Below are positions 1 to 9,031 of a stretch of 64,000 nucleotides of DNA, piece by piece. The position numbers were made by a program, and so were the translations under genes. Each line of letters begins with the position of its first letter. Positions within the stretch are counted from its first letter, which is position 1. The notes under the pieces are model-generated. The model ran no database searches and had not been told where the DNA came from. It saw nothing but the letters and a program-made list of their open reading frames with translations. The stretch comes from Leifsonia poae. GTDB taxonomy: Bacteria; Actinomycetota; Actinomycetes; Actinomycetales; Microbacteriaceae. The DNA lies in the NCBI RefSeq assembly GCF_020009625.1, contig NZ_JAIHLP010000002.1, positions 1,984,001 to 2,048,000 on the forward strand. Direction: 5' to 3'.

Positions 1-868
1 ATGCGCGCGCCGCGACCCGCGAACGCGTGCGAGCCTCGACCTCGCGCAGGTAGGCCAGGTTGTCGCGCGTGCGCTCGGCGAGCGGCAGTTCGGTGGAGAA
101 GTCCTCCGCCGTGACCCAGCCGTCATAGCCGAAGGTGTGCAGCGCCTCGAAGTACGCCTCGACATCGCCTGCGCCCGTGCGAAGAGGCGCCCACTCGTGG
201 TGCCAGCGCACGGTGCTGTCGGCCTCGGGCGCGCCCGGCAGCCAGGCGACATTCTTCACGTGCACGTGCGCGAGGTACGGGCCGAGAAGCTGGAAGGCGG
301 CGAGGGTCGCCTCCTGGCCCTCGATGACGAGGTTGCCGAGGTCGTGAATGACGCCGACCGTCTCCGGGTCGATGCCATCGACCAGCCGGAACGCCGCAGA
401 CGCCGATGGTGTGATGGTCTCGTGATGCAGTTCGATCAGCGCCTTCACACCGAGTTCGCCGGCGCGGGACGCCGCGCGCTCGATATCGCGACGCGCGGAG
501 GCGAACAGCTCACGGTAGTCACCCGAGTCTGTGCGCAGCACGGTGACGCGCACCTGCCGTGCGCCGAGCGCGGCGGTGGCGGCAAGCATCCGGTCGACGT
601 TCGCGTGGTCGTCGCAGCGGGCATAGCCGCCGATGCCGGAGAACTGCAAGCCGGACTCTGCGGTCAGGCGGGCGATCTCGGACACGGACTCCTCGAGCCC
701 GGTCAGCGGCCAGGTCGCGCGATTCCCGGCCCAGAAGCCGGGCGGGTCGGCTTCGTCCTGGTCGATGATGCGCCACTCGATTCCGTCCCAGCCTTGGGCG
801 GCGAGCGTCTCCGCCGCTTCGGCGGGGGTCCAGTCGGGGGTGGACGCGGTGAACACAGAGAACTTCAT
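1..868 (-). CDS. Sugar phosphate isomerase/epimerase, TIM barrel (C-terminus cut by window edge)
   Basis: About 289 codons are visible, starting MKFSVFTAS, with no stop before the window edge, so the C-terminus is missing. The protein has the xylose-isomerase-like TIM-barrel fold. Candidate metal ligands appear in the usual order: Glu in IELHHE, Asp in VIHDLGN, His in HVHVKN and Glu in TAEDF. Members isomerise or epimerise sugars and inositols, or act on 3-keto glycosides. It is the last visible gene of the ABC/dehydrogenase operon and starts 3 bp after the Gfo/Idh gene, so it is almost certainly co-translated. The family is clear; the substrate is not visible. Confidence 0.85.
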   Translation of the reverse strand, partial: MKFSVFTASTPDWTPAEAAETLAAQGWDGIEWRIIDQDEADPPGFWAGNRATWPLTGLEESVSEIARLTAESGLQFSGIGGYARCDDHANVDRMLAATAALGARQVRVTVLRTDSGDYRELFASARRDIERAASRAGELGVKALIELHHETITPSASAAFRLVDGIDPETVGVIHDLGNLVIEGQEATLAAFQLLGPYLAHVHVKNVAWLPGAPEADSTVRWHHEWAPLRTGAGDVEAYFEALHTFGYDGWVTAEDFSTELPLAERTRDNLAYLREVEARTRSRVAARA

Positions 869-871
869 CGG

Positions 872-2014
872 TCAGGCTCCTGTCGTGACGGTGATGTGGT
901 CGAGCGCTCCGGAGAGCACCTCGTCGAACGCGATCGGTCGGCCGAGGGTGGCCGACAGGTAGATGGCGCGGACGACGGCGAGCGACACGAACGCGTCCTC
1001 GACCGTGACGCCGGGTGCGCGGTGCTGCTGGATCGCATCCACCACGTCTTCGTATTGACGCAGGTGGCCGACGATGAAGCGGTCGGCGCCGCGGACTCCC
1101 CCGCGCACCTCGTCCGCCTCGACGAGCTCGGCCGCACGATTCACCACGCTGGCACCGCTCGCATCGAACGCTGTCGGGTCCGCGGTGCCGAAGTACTCGA
1201 GCTGGTCGTCCTCGATGATCGCCGAGCCGCGGTCACCGTGCACGTGGATGCGCACCGACCCTCCGGGGTATGCGGCGGTCGTCGCGTGCACCACGGCGAG
1301 CGCGCCGGACTCGAACCGCACAGTCGCGACGGCGATGTCCTCGACCTCGACACGCTCGTGCGCGAGGAGTGCCGTCTGCGCGACGACCTCGACCGGTCGG
1401 CCGAGGAACCAGACGAGCAGGTCGACGGTGTGCACGCCCTGGTTCATCACGGCCCCGCCGCCGTCGAGCTCCCAAGTGCCGCGCCACTGGCCGGAGTCGT
1501 AGTAGTCCTGGCTGCGCCACCAGGCGACGGAGGCGATCCCGCTGGTCACCCGGCCGAACGCGCCGCCGTGCGCGGCCTCGGCGACGACGACCGAGGCCGG
1601 GTCGAACCGGTGCTGACTGATCACGGACACCACCAGACCGCGGCTCTCCGCCTCCCGCGACAGCTCCAGGATGCGCTTGGCCCGCGCCATCGAGACGTCG
1701 AGAGGCTTCTCGATCACGACATGCTTGCCGGCGGCGAGCGCTTCCTCGGCGAGCTGCACGTGCAGCCCGCTGGGGGTGCAGATGACGACGATGTCGACGT
1801 CGGCGCCGGCGACCGCGGCGGGAAGGGTCTCGAACTGCGCGGGGCGCTGCCCGCCGAACTCGGACACGATCTGATCGGCGAGAGCGCTCGCCGCGGCGGG
1901 GACCGCATCCACCAGGGCGGTGATCGCGAGGTCGGGGTGCCGGGCGATTGCCCTGGCGTGGTTGAGGCCGATGATGCCGCAGCCGACGATGGCCACGTTC
2001 AGGCGAGAGCTCAT
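872..2014 (-). CDS. Gfo/Idh/MocA family NAD(P)-dependent oxidoreductase
   Basis: 380 aa. The N-terminal Rossmann fold begins VAIVGCGIIG (GxGxxG, about residues 8-17). The family EKP motif (VIEKPLD) lies near residue 100 and supplies the catalytic Lys. The C-terminal half is the alpha/beta substrate domain. Relatives oxidise or reduce sugars, inositols or their 3-keto derivatives in the cytoplasm. The ATG overlaps the preceding gene's stop (ATGA). Two TIM-barrel epimerase genes flank it, a layout known from 3-keto-sugar pathways such as the E. coli ycj cluster. The substrate is inferred from context only. Confidence 0.9.
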   Translation of the reverse strand: MSSRLNVAIVGCGIIGLNHARAIARHPDLAITALVDAVPAAASALADQIVSEFGGQRPAQFETLPAAVAGADVDIVVICTPSGLHVQLAEEALAAGKHVVIEKPLDVSMARAKRILELSREAESRGLVVSVISQHRFDPASVVVAEAAHGGAFGRVTSGIASVAWWRSQDYYDSGQWRGTWELDGGGAVMNQGVHTVDLLVWFLGRPVEVVAQTALLAHERVEVEDIAVATVRFESGALAVVHATTAAYPGGSVRIHVHGDRGSAIIEDDQLEYFGTADPTAFDASGASVVNRAAELVEADEVRGGVRGADRFIVGHLRQYEDVVDAIQQHRAPGVTVEDAFVSLAVVRAIYLSATLGRPIAFDEVLSGALDHITVTTGA

Positions 2015-2868
2015 ACGAGCTGCACTCCAATCTGGTCGGTGAGGCGACGGAACGCGCGGCCCGCGCGGCCGAACGCCTCCGGTCCGGAGAAGCCGCCCAT
2101 ATTGTTCACGTCGGCGAGGTGGGGTTCCAGGGAGGCGAAGCCGGCGTAGCCGTCGTCGCGGAGGGCGGTGAGGGTGGCGAGCAGTTGCCCGTCGCCCTCA
2201 CCGGCGGGGGTGACCTCGCCGGTGGCGCCGATGGCGTCTTTCACCTGCAGGTACTCCACGTGCGGGCGAAGGGCGGCATATCCGTCGTCGAACGGGAAGG
2301 CGACGCCCACCTGCACGAAGTTGGCGCTGTCCCAGGCGAGCCGGAGGTTCGGCGATCCGACGGTCTCGACGATATCGAGGCAGCGCTCGGGAGTGTCGCC
2401 GTAGATGTCCTTCTCGTTCTCGTGCAGCAGCACGACATCGGCGGCCTCGGCGGCGTCGGCGAGGCCGCGCATGCGGCGCATCACGTCGTCGCGGATGCTC
2501 GCCACGGCCACGTCGTCTCCGCGGTAGAAGGAGAACACCCGGATGGAGCGTGTGCCCAGACGTTTGGCCGCTGCGATGGCGCGGCCGAGGCGTTCGATCT
2601 CGTGCTCGACAGGGAGCGACACATCCACTTTGCCGATCGGGGAGGCGATGGCGGAGACGCCCATCCCCCGCTCGCTGACGATGCCGGCGAGACGATCGAG
2701 CTGTTCGTCATCGAGGTCGACGACGTTCACTCCCCAGGCGCTGCGCACCTCGATGTGGTTCGCGCCGAGCGCTTGCAGCACGGCGACTTGGACCACCGGA
2801 TCCTGGTCGATCTCGTCGCCGAAGCCCGACAGGGTCCAGCTCACCGATCTTTGAGCGTTTTGGCTCAC
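2011..2868 (-). CDS. Sugar phosphate isomerase/epimerase (TIM barrel)
   Basis: 285 aa from a GTG at 2868. I chose that start because an AGGAGG-type ribosome site lies about 6 bp upstream and the GTG overlaps the permease stop (GTGA). The open frame continues upstream but only antisense to nothing and inside the permease gene. Xylose-isomerase-like barrel with the acidic and His positions in LLHENEKD, LAWDSANF, YLQVKDA and SLEPHL. It is distinct in sequence from the barrel protein at 1-868, so the operon carries two different barrel enzymes around one dehydrogenase. Isomerase or epimerase role is from family; substrate unknown. Confidence 0.85.
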   Translation of the reverse strand: MSQNAQRSVSWTLSGFGDEIDQDPVVQVAVLQALGANHIEVRSAWGVNVVDLDDEQLDRLAGIVSERGMGVSAIASPIGKVDVSLPVEHEIERLGRAIAAAKRLGTRSIRVFSFYRGDDVAVASIRDDVMRRMRGLADAAEAADVVLLHENEKDIYGDTPERCLDIVETVGSPNLRLAWDSANFVQVGVAFPFDDGYAALRPHVEYLQVKDAIGATGEVTPAGEGDGQLLATLTALRDDGYAGFASLEPHLADVNNMGGFSGPEAFGRAGRAFRRLTDQIGVQLV

Positions 2869-3740
2869 TTCACTCCTCCTGAGGTCAGGCCACCGACGAG
2901 GTAGCGCTGGAATACGAGGTACAGCGCGACGACGGGAACGGCGCAGATGAGCGACGCAGCCATCATCTGCCCGTAGAGCGGTATCGCGCCACCCTCTTGC
3001 GTTGCCCCGAACACCTGCAGTGCCACGGCGGCAGTGCGGGTCTCGGGGTTGGTCAGCACGGATGCGAACAGCACGTCGTTCCAGCCGAGCAGGAACGCGA
3101 AGATGCCAGAGACGACGATGCCCGGCCAACTCAGCGGCACCACGATGCGGGTCAGGATGCGCCACGACGACGCCCCGTCGATCCGCGCCGCCTCCTCGAG
3201 CGCCTTGGGCAGGCCGCGCAGGTAGGTGACCATGACCCAGGTCGAGAACGGGAGCGCAAACGTCAGGTAGGTGACGAACACCGCCCAACGCGTGCCAATG
3301 ATCTGGACGCCGAGAAGGCTCGCGGTCGACGAGAACAGCACGAACACCGGAAGCAGCATCAGCGTGCCGGGTATCGACTGCAGGCCGAGAAGACCGCGCA
3401 GGAACGTCAGGCGCCCGCGGAAGTCGTAGCGGACCAGCACGTACGCTGTCGCGACCGCGAGGAACGCGCAGACGATCGCGACGGCGACACAGACGATCAC
3501 ACTGTTCATCAGGCCGGTGCCGAGATCCACCGTGGACCACACTTTGAGGTAGTTGTCGAAGTGCAACTCGGTCGGCCAGAACGCGCCGCCGGCAACGGCC
3601 ACGTCGGAGTTGATCGACGCGAACAGCATGTACAGCACCGGACCGAGCACGATCACCAGGAGCACAACGATGATCGCGACAAGTAGTGGACGCGGCAGCA
3701 GTCGCGTGATATCGGCTGAAGACGGCTTGACGGCGGTCAT
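2865..3740 (-). CDS. Carbohydrate ABC transporter permease, MalG type
   Basis: 291 aa starting MTAVKPSS. Six hydrophobic segments are evident and the cytoplasmic ATPase-docking loop reads EEAARIDGASSW, the EAA motif of binding-protein-dependent permeases. It is the second inner-membrane subunit of the importer. Its ATG overlaps the stop of the MalF-type gene by 4 bp, so the two subunits are translationally coupled. No ATPase gene is present in the operon. As is common for actinobacterial CUT1 systems, a shared MsiK-like ATPase encoded elsewhere probably energises it. Confidence 0.92.
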   Translation of the reverse strand: MTAVKPSSADITRLLPRPLLVAIIVVLLVIVLGPVLYMLFASINSDVAVAGGAFWPTELHFDNYLKVWSTVDLGTGLMNSVIVCVAVAIVCAFLAVATAYVLVRYDFRGRLTFLRGLLGLQSIPGTLMLLPVFVLFSSTASLLGVQIIGTRWAVFVTYLTFALPFSTWVMVTYLRGLPKALEEAARIDGASSWRILTRIVVPLSWPGIVVSGIFAFLLGWNDVLFASVLTNPETRTAAVALQVFGATQEGGAIPLYGQMMAASLICAVPVVALYLVFQRYLVGGLTSGGVK

Positions 3741-4747
3741 TTCTGCTCCTCCTCTCCCGAGTCGAGTTTTACGGCCCGCAGGTAGACGAACAGCGGGATG
3801 GCGATGAGCACCAGGGAGCAGATCGCCATGGCGGCGCTCAGCCCGAACCGGAAGCTCTGAAAGCTGGTGACATAGGTGAGCACCGGCAGCACATCGACGT
3901 CTTGCGGGGCCGGAACGCCGAACAGGACGAACGGCAGTGTGAACGCGTTGATGTTGTGCAGGAACGCGATGATGAGCGCCAGGAGGATCGGGCCGCGCAG
4001 GTACGGCAGAATCACCGAACGCAGCTTGATCCACCAGGTCGCGCCGTCGATCGCGGCGGCCTCGTGTACCTCGTGGTCCACGGATTGCAGACCGGCGAGT
4101 ACGAGCAGGTAGAAGAACGGCCACGATGTCCAGATCTGCACGACGATGAGCGACCAGTAGCTGAGCGGGCCGTTGAGGAACAGGCCGGTGTGGATGCCCA
4201 TGCTGCCGAGTGTCGAGTCGACCACGCCGCCCGGCTGCAGCATCGTGCGCCACAGCGTACCGACAACGAACGCCGGAAGCACGTAGGGGATGAGGAACAG
4301 CGAACGGACGAGGGCGCGCCCGCGGAACTTGTTCTGCGTCGCGAGGGCGGCGGCGAGGCCGATCGGCATCGTGACGACGGCCGCAATCAGCGCGAAGGAG
4401 ACACTGATCCCTATGGAGCGCAGCAGTGACGAGGAGACGATCGCCTCGATGTAGTTCTGCACGCCGATGAACGGCGCCTGCAGCCAGCTTTGCAGCGTGT
4501 ACTGGTCAAGGTCGAGCGTGGACAAGAGCGCTGCAACCAGAAGCGGCACCACGATGATGACCAGCATGAGGATGCCGCCGGGCAGCAGCATCCAGAGCGG
4601 CCGGTTGCGCTCGTACTTCCGCCTGCGGCGCGGCTTGGGGTGCTGGTCGGCTCGGCCGGAGCGGCCGCCCGCGGGGGTGATCCCCGCGGGCGAACCACTG
4701 TGGTGACCGGTCGCGCCTTCCGGAGCGGCCAGGGTGGAGTTGGACAT
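3737..4747 (-). CDS. Carbohydrate ABC transporter permease, MalF type
   Basis: 336 aa. A basic, proline-rich cytoplasmic N-tail of about 50 residues (HPKPRRRRKYERNRP) precedes six predicted membrane segments, the first around ILMLVIIVVPLLVAALL. The EAA loop is HEAAAIDGATWW. It pairs with the overlapping MalG-type gene to form the membrane channel of a CUT1 sugar importer. It starts 12 bp after the binding-protein stop, within the same operon. Confidence 0.92.
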   Translation of the reverse strand: MSNSTLAAPEGATGHHSGSPAGITPAGGRSGRADQHPKPRRRRKYERNRPLWMLLPGGILMLVIIVVPLLVAALLSTLDLDQYTLQSWLQAPFIGVQNYIEAIVSSSLLRSIGISVSFALIAAVVTMPIGLAAALATQNKFRGRALVRSLFLIPYVLPAFVVGTLWRTMLQPGGVVDSTLGSMGIHTGLFLNGPLSYWSLIVVQIWTSWPFFYLLVLAGLQSVDHEVHEAAAIDGATWWIKLRSVILPYLRGPILLALIIAFLHNINAFTLPFVLFGVPAPQDVDVLPVLTYVTSFQSFRFGLSAAMAICSLVLIAIPLFVYLRAVKLDSGEEEQK

Positions 4748-4759
4748 GATCGGGGCCGG

Positions 4760-6118
4760 TTACTTGGCCTTGTTGAGCGAGCTCTGCGCGGTGTCTTGTG
4801 CCGTCTTGAGCTTGGCTTGGAGGTCGGAGGACGACACCGATCCGCTGGCGAGCGACGGAATGGACTGCACCACCACGTTCACCAGGGCGAGCTGGGTGTC
4901 ACCCCATGCGCCGCTGAACGGCGTGCCGAACGCCTTCGTACCCGCATCGAGGATCGGCGCGATGAGCTGGTTCCCGCTCTCGATCTGCTTGGCTGCGTCG
5001 GCGTTCGTCGGCAGGTCGCCGAACGTCTTGGTGTACTTCACCTGGTTGTCGGTGCTGGTGAGCATCTTGATGAGCGAGAAGGCGAGGTCCTGGTTCTTGG
5101 AGTACTTCGCCACGACCATGTTGTCGCCGGAGATGATCGTCGCTGCGGCTTTGCCACCGCTGGGGAGCGTGGTCGCTCCCGGCGGGATGGTCGGCATCAC
5201 GGCGTAGGCGTACTTGCCCGCGACGCTCGACTTGTCGAGCGTGACCTGCGACGACGAGGAGACCATCGGCAGGATCGCGGCCTTTCCTTCGGCGAACGCG
5301 GCGACAGCGTTGGCGTTCTTCCAGCCGACCGCGGCGGGGTCGACGACCTTGTCGTCGGTCAGCCAGCCGAAGTACGACTCGTACGCCTTCTTCACGGCGT
5401 CGTCATCGATCGTCGCCTTCTTGCTCTTCAGATCCAGAATGGTGTTGCCCTGCTGCATCGACATCGCCCAGATGAACTTCCACGGGTCGAAGCTGTCCGC
5501 GTACGCGATGGCCATCCCGTGGACGTCGCCCGAGGTGAGCTTCTTCGCCTGCTCGGCGAGCCCATCCCAGGTGTCGGCGGGCTTGTCGATGCCTGCCGCC
5601 TTCAGGAGGTCTTTGTTGTACGCCATGACGAACGGACGGCTGAGGAACGGGATGCCGACCTCGTTCTTCTCGTCCGGCCCGGAGATTCCGAGCGTGGCCG
5701 GCACGAAGCGGTCGCGACCACCGATCTTCTTCCAGTCGTCGTCGGTGAGCGTGACGAAGGCCCCGGTCGAGTATGCGGTGGGCGTGAAGGTGGTGCCGAG
5801 GTCGTAGATGTCCGGGCCCTGGCCGCTGAGCACCGAGGTCTGGATCTTGGTCAGCTCATCGTTCGCCGATGCGAACGTCTCGAACTGGACCGTCGCGCCC
5901 GTCTCCTTCTGGAACTGGGCGGACACATCCTTGAACCACTGCTGCTGTTCGGTCGGGTAGAGGGCGTTGGCCGCGATCATGACGTCGAGAGTCTTGCCCG
6001 TGCCGTCGACCTTTCCCGAGGTGGAGGAGCCAGTGCTCCCCGACGAGGAGCAGCCGCTCAGTGCTAGGCCGATGACGGCCAGTCCGGCGACCGCGCCGAG
6101 CGCGATACGTGATCTCAT
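4760..6118 (-). CDS. Extracellular sugar-binding lipoprotein of ABC importer
   Basis: 452 aa, family 1 solute-binding protein. A type II signal peptide ends in the lipobox LSGC with Cys23 as the lipidated residue, followed by a Ser/Gly/Thr linker, so the protein is anchored outside the membrane. It captures an oligosaccharide or sugar acid and delivers it to the two downstream permeases. It is the first gene of the six-gene minus-strand operon. A LacI-type operator lies about 100 bp upstream, in the region shared with the divergent LacI gene. The ligand cannot be read from the sequence. Confidence 0.92.
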   Translation of the reverse strand: MRSRIALGAVAGLAVIGLALSGCSSSGSTGSSTSGKVDGTGKTLDVMIAANALYPTEQQQWFKDVSAQFQKETGATVQFETFASANDELTKIQTSVLSGQGPDIYDLGTTFTPTAYSTGAFVTLTDDDWKKIGGRDRFVPATLGISGPDEKNEVGIPFLSRPFVMAYNKDLLKAAGIDKPADTWDGLAEQAKKLTSGDVHGMAIAYADSFDPWKFIWAMSMQQGNTILDLKSKKATIDDDAVKKAYESYFGWLTDDKVVDPAAVGWKNANAVAAFAEGKAAILPMVSSSSQVTLDKSSVAGKYAYAVMPTIPPGATTLPSGGKAAATIISGDNMVVAKYSKNQDLAFSLIKMLTSTDNQVKYTKTFGDLPTNADAAKQIESGNQLIAPILDAGTKAFGTPFSGAWGDTQLALVNVVVQSIPSLASGSVSSSDLQAKLKTAQDTAQSSLNKAK

Positions 6119-6216
6119 TCGTGACTCTCCTTTGAGACAGGGACGTGAGTGTCAGCACCCTCTGCTGGTGCGTCGAGGATGGTTGCTGAGGACTCTAGGC
6201 AGGGCGGCAACGGCAC

Positions 6217-6230
6217 TGCAACCGATTGCC
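6217..6230. promoter_or_regulatory. Candidate LacI-family operator in divergent intergenic region
   Basis: TGCAACCGATTGCC fits the LacI/GalR consensus TGnAAnCGnTTnCA at all but the last position. It lies between the divergent ABC operon and the LacI gene, 32 bp before the LacI start, where one repressor site could control both directions. Confidence 0.55.
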
Positions 6231-6261
6231 AAAAATTGCCAAAGTGTGCTGAGATGTCGTC

Positions 6262-7281
6262 ATGCAACCTCTCGCCGGAGCGGGGTCGGATCGCCCAGCC
6301 ACCCTCGCAGACGTGGCGGCGGCCAGTGGAGTCGCCACCTCGACGGCCTCGCGTGCCCTCTCGAACCCCGGCCGGGTGAATGCCATCACCCGCGAGCGAA
6401 TCGAGCACGCCGCCCGCGAACTCAACTATCTCCCCAACTCGCAGGCCAGAGCACTCACCAGCGGCAAGACCCGCGCCATCGCCGTGCTCGTCTCCGACGT
6501 GACGAACCCGTTCTACTTCGGGATCATCCGCGGCACACAACAGCAATTGAAGGCGGCCGGGTACACCCAGATCCTCGTCGACACCGAGGAGTCCGACGAA
6601 CTGGAGGACGGAATGCTGCACAAACTCCGGCGCTCCTTCGACGGCGCGATCCTCGCCGCTTCCCGCCTCACCGATCGGCGGCTGACCACGCTCGCACGGG
6701 AGATCCCCCTGGTCGCAATCAATCGGCAGACCCGCAGCGTGCCGCACATCTTCATCGACACCCCGAGCGGGATCGAACAGGCCGTCGGCCACCTCGTCTC
6801 CCTCGGCCACACCCAGCTCTGCTACGCATCCGGCCCAGAGACGTCGTGGTCGAACGAAGGCCGTTGGCGGGCGATGGTGCGGGCGGCGGATCGCTACGGG
6901 GTGACCGCCACGCGACTCGGCCCGTTCTCCCCGCGCCAGTACGCCGGCGCTGCGGCCGCCGACGCCGTGCTGCATGCGGGCGTCACCGCCTGCATCGCCT
7001 TCAACGACCTGCTTGCCATCGGGATGCTCGCCCGCTTCCGCGAGCGCGGCGTCGATGTGCCCGGTGATGTCAGCATCGTCGGCTGCGACGACATCTTCGG
7101 CGCCGACTTCTGCAACCCGCCGCTGACCACCCTCACCGCGCCGATCGAGCAGGCCGGCCGCACGGCCGTGTCGATGCTGCTCGCCCGGCTCGACGACGAG
7201 AGCACCCTCGGGATGCGCCAAGGCGCCACCCTCCCCACCCATCTCACCGTACGCGCCTCCACCGGGCCCGCGCGGAGCTGA
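6262..7281 (+). CDS. LacI family transcriptional regulator
   Basis: 339 aa. The N-terminal helix-turn-helix reads TLADVAAASGVATSTASRAL (about residues 14-33), followed by the hinge helix (LPNSQARALTSGKTRAIAVL) and a periplasmic-binding-protein-like effector domain. It probably represses the divergent ABC/epimerase operon and its own downstream uxaC, responding to the imported sugar or a catabolite. An operator-like palindrome lies just upstream. The uxaC start follows 10 bp after the stop, so the two form an operon. Confidence 0.92.
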   Translation: MQPLAGAGSDRPATLADVAAASGVATSTASRALSNPGRVNAITRERIEHAARELNYLPNSQARALTSGKTRAIAVLVSDVTNPFYFGIIRGTQQQLKAAGYTQILVDTEESDELEDGMLHKLRRSFDGAILAASRLTDRRLTTLAREIPLVAINRQTRSVPHIFIDTPSGIEQAVGHLVSLGHTQLCYASGPETSWSNEGRWRAMVRAADRYGVTATRLGPFSPRQYAGAAAADAVLHAGVTACIAFNDLLAIGMLARFRERGVDVPGDVSIVGCDDIFGADFCNPPLTTLTAPIEQAGRTAVSMLLARLDDESTLGMRQGATLPTHLTVRASTGPARS

Positions 7282-7291
7282 AAGGACGCCG

Positions 7292-8725
7292 ATGACAACG
7301 CTCGCCCCGCATCCGGACCGTCTGTTCCCCGCCGACCCGGCGGAGCGCGACCTGGCCAGGCGTCTGCACGCCGCAGTCGCGGATGCCCCCATCGTGTCAC
7401 CGCACGGCCATGTGCCCGCGGCGATGCTCGCCGCCGACGAGGCGTTCGGCGACCCGTCGGCGCTCCTCATCACGCCCGACCACTACGTGACGCGGATGCT
7501 GCACGCCGTCGGTGTGCCGCTGGCCGACCTCGGGCTCTCGCGCGACGGCGCGGCGCCGACCACCTCCGGCCGGGAGATCTGGCGCAGGCTCTGCGAGAAC
7601 TGGGACGTCTTCCTGGGCACCCCCGTGCGGTTCTGGTTCGAATCGGAATTCAGCGAGGTGTTCGGGCTCACCGAGCAGCCGTCGGCCGCGAGTGCCGACG
7701 CGCTCTACGACCAGCTCGCCGAGACGCTGACACGCCCCGAGTTCCGTCCGCGCGCTCTATTCGACCGGTTCCGCATCTCGGTGCTGGCGACGACCGACGA
7801 CCCGGCCGACGATCTCGCCGCCCATCGACGCCTCAACGAAGATCCGACGTTCACCGGCCGCGTCATCCCGACGTTCCGCGCCGACCGGTACATGCACCCG
7901 GACGAGCCCACCTGGCGGGGCAGACTGGACGCTCTGGCCGCACGGGCCGACATCGACACGTCCACGTACCCCGGCCTTCTCGCCGCCCTCCGCGCGCGCC
8001 GCCACGTCTTCCTCGCCGCGGGTGGCACGGCGACGGACACCGGCGTTATCGATGCGGGATGCGAGCCGCTCCCAGACGCGGAGGCGTCGCGCATCCACCA
8101 GGCCGCCATCAGCGGCAGCCTGACCGCCGCCGAGGCGGTGGCCTATCGGCACAACATGCTCTACCGGCTCGCCGAGATGGCGGCGGACGACGGACTGGTG
8201 ATGCAATTGCACCCGGGTGTCATCCGCAACCACCACCGCCCGACGTTCGACGCGTTCGGCCCCGACACCGGCCACGACCTGCCGGCCGTCGGCGGGTTCA
8301 CGACGCCGCTCACGCCCATCCTGCGCGACTTCGGCACCAGCTCGACGTTCCGCATCGTGCTGTTCACCGTGGACGAGACGACGTTCTCACGCGAGATCGC
8401 GCCGCTGGCCGGCTTCTATCCGAGCGTGTACGCGGGCGCGCCGTGGTGGTTCATCGACACCCCCGCCGCGATCCTGCGCTACCGCCAGGCGATCACAGAC
8501 AGCGCGGGCTTCACGAAGACGAGCGGGTTCATCGATGACACGCGGGCGTACTGCTCCATCCCGGCCAGGCACGACATGTCGAGGCGGGTGGATGCGTCGT
8601 TCCTGTCCTCCCTCGTGATCACGCACCAGCTGACGGAAGAAGATGCGTTCGCCCTCGCGCACAGGCTCGTCGACGAGATCCCACGGTCGACGTTCCGCCT
8701 CGACCGACCGACGCTCCACATCTGA
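7292..8725 (+). CDS. uxaC: Glucuronate (uronate) isomerase
   Basis: 477 aa, close to the usual 465-475 for UxaC. The amidohydrolase-fold metal motif SPHGHV (His38, His40) sits near the N-terminus. Other UxaC-like stretches include FRADRYMHPD, QLHPGVIRNHH and the C-terminal region around FIDDTRAYCSIPARHD. The enzyme converts D-glucuronate to D-fructuronate or D-galacturonate to D-tagaturonate in the cytoplasm. Its place behind the LacI gene, opposite a sugar importer, suggests the imported compound contains a uronic acid. The later enzymes (uxuB/uxaB, uxuA/uxaA) are not in the window. Confidence 0.92.
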   Translation: MTTLAPHPDRLFPADPAERDLARRLHAAVADAPIVSPHGHVPAAMLAADEAFGDPSALLITPDHYVTRMLHAVGVPLADLGLSRDGAAPTTSGREIWRRLCENWDVFLGTPVRFWFESEFSEVFGLTEQPSAASADALYDQLAETLTRPEFRPRALFDRFRISVLATTDDPADDLAAHRRLNEDPTFTGRVIPTFRADRYMHPDEPTWRGRLDALAARADIDTSTYPGLLAALRARRHVFLAAGGTATDTGVIDAGCEPLPDAEASRIHQAAISGSLTAAEAVAYRHNMLYRLAEMAADDGLVMQLHPGVIRNHHRPTFDAFGPDTGHDLPAVGGFTTPLTPILRDFGTSSTFRIVLFTVDETTFSREIAPLAGFYPSVYAGAPWWFIDTPAAILRYRQAITDSAGFTKTSGFIDDTRAYCSIPARHDMSRRVDASFLSSLVITHQLTEEDAFALAHRLVDEIPRSTFRLDRPTLHI

Positions 8726-8753
8726 CGCCGGGGCCATCCACAGACGACCCACG

Positions 8754-8770
8754 GAGTCGCGTATATACTC
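8754..8770. promoter_or_regulatory. Palindromic site upstream of toxin-antitoxin module
   Basis: GAGT and ACTC arms enclose a region with the perfect palindrome GTATATAC (8761-8768), and a second CATATAC follows at 8783. The site is 34 bp before the antitoxin start and is a plausible autoregulatory operator for the toxin-antitoxin pair. An AT-rich site is unusual in this GC-rich DNA. Confidence 0.4.
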
Positions 8771-8803
8771 GTTCTACATTGACATATACGGAGGGGGAGG
8801 GGG

Positions 8804-9031
8804 ATGACTCACATGACGCCTCCCGCCCGGAGCAAGAAGCTGATCGCGTTCCGTGAAGACCAGGTGCGCGCGCTCGGCTCCATCGCCGATGACACCGGGT
8901 CGAACTTCACCGCGACGGTGCTCGACGCCGTCGACGCCTACATCGCCGCGCACGACAGCACCACGCAGCAGATCGTCGACCGCCTGGCGTCCAAGAACGC
9001 CGGACTCCTCGAACGACTGCGCGACGCGTGA
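8804..9031 (+). CDS. Antitoxin, ribbon-helix-helix-like, partner of Fic/Doc toxin
   Basis: 75 aa. A short basic lead (ARSKKLIAFREDQ) is followed by two predicted helices, which resembles a ribbon-helix-helix DNA-binding antitoxin. A tail (IVDRLASKNAGLLERLRDA) would wrap the toxin. Its stop overlaps the toxin GTG (GTGA), the usual coupling in type II modules. A purine-rich site (ggaggggg) precedes the ATG; a second in-frame ATG lies 9 bp later. The family is inferred from size, position and helix pattern, since no signature motif is decisive. Confidence 0.7.
   Translation: MTHMTPPARSKKLIAFREDQVRALGSIADDTGSNFTATVLDAVDAYIAAHDSTTQQIVDRLASKNAGLLERLRDA

Noticed and set aside
137-2149. Long plus-strand open frame (670 codons) opposite the Gfo/Idh and epimerase genes
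   Set aside because: It is antisense to two well-recognised enzymes, has an Arg/Gly/Val-rich composition without any family pattern, and arises from high third-position GC.
2869-3540. Longer version of the epimerase starting inside the permease gene
   Set aside because: The upstream part is out of frame with the permease and lacks any epimerase similarity; the GTG at 2868 has a good ribosome site.
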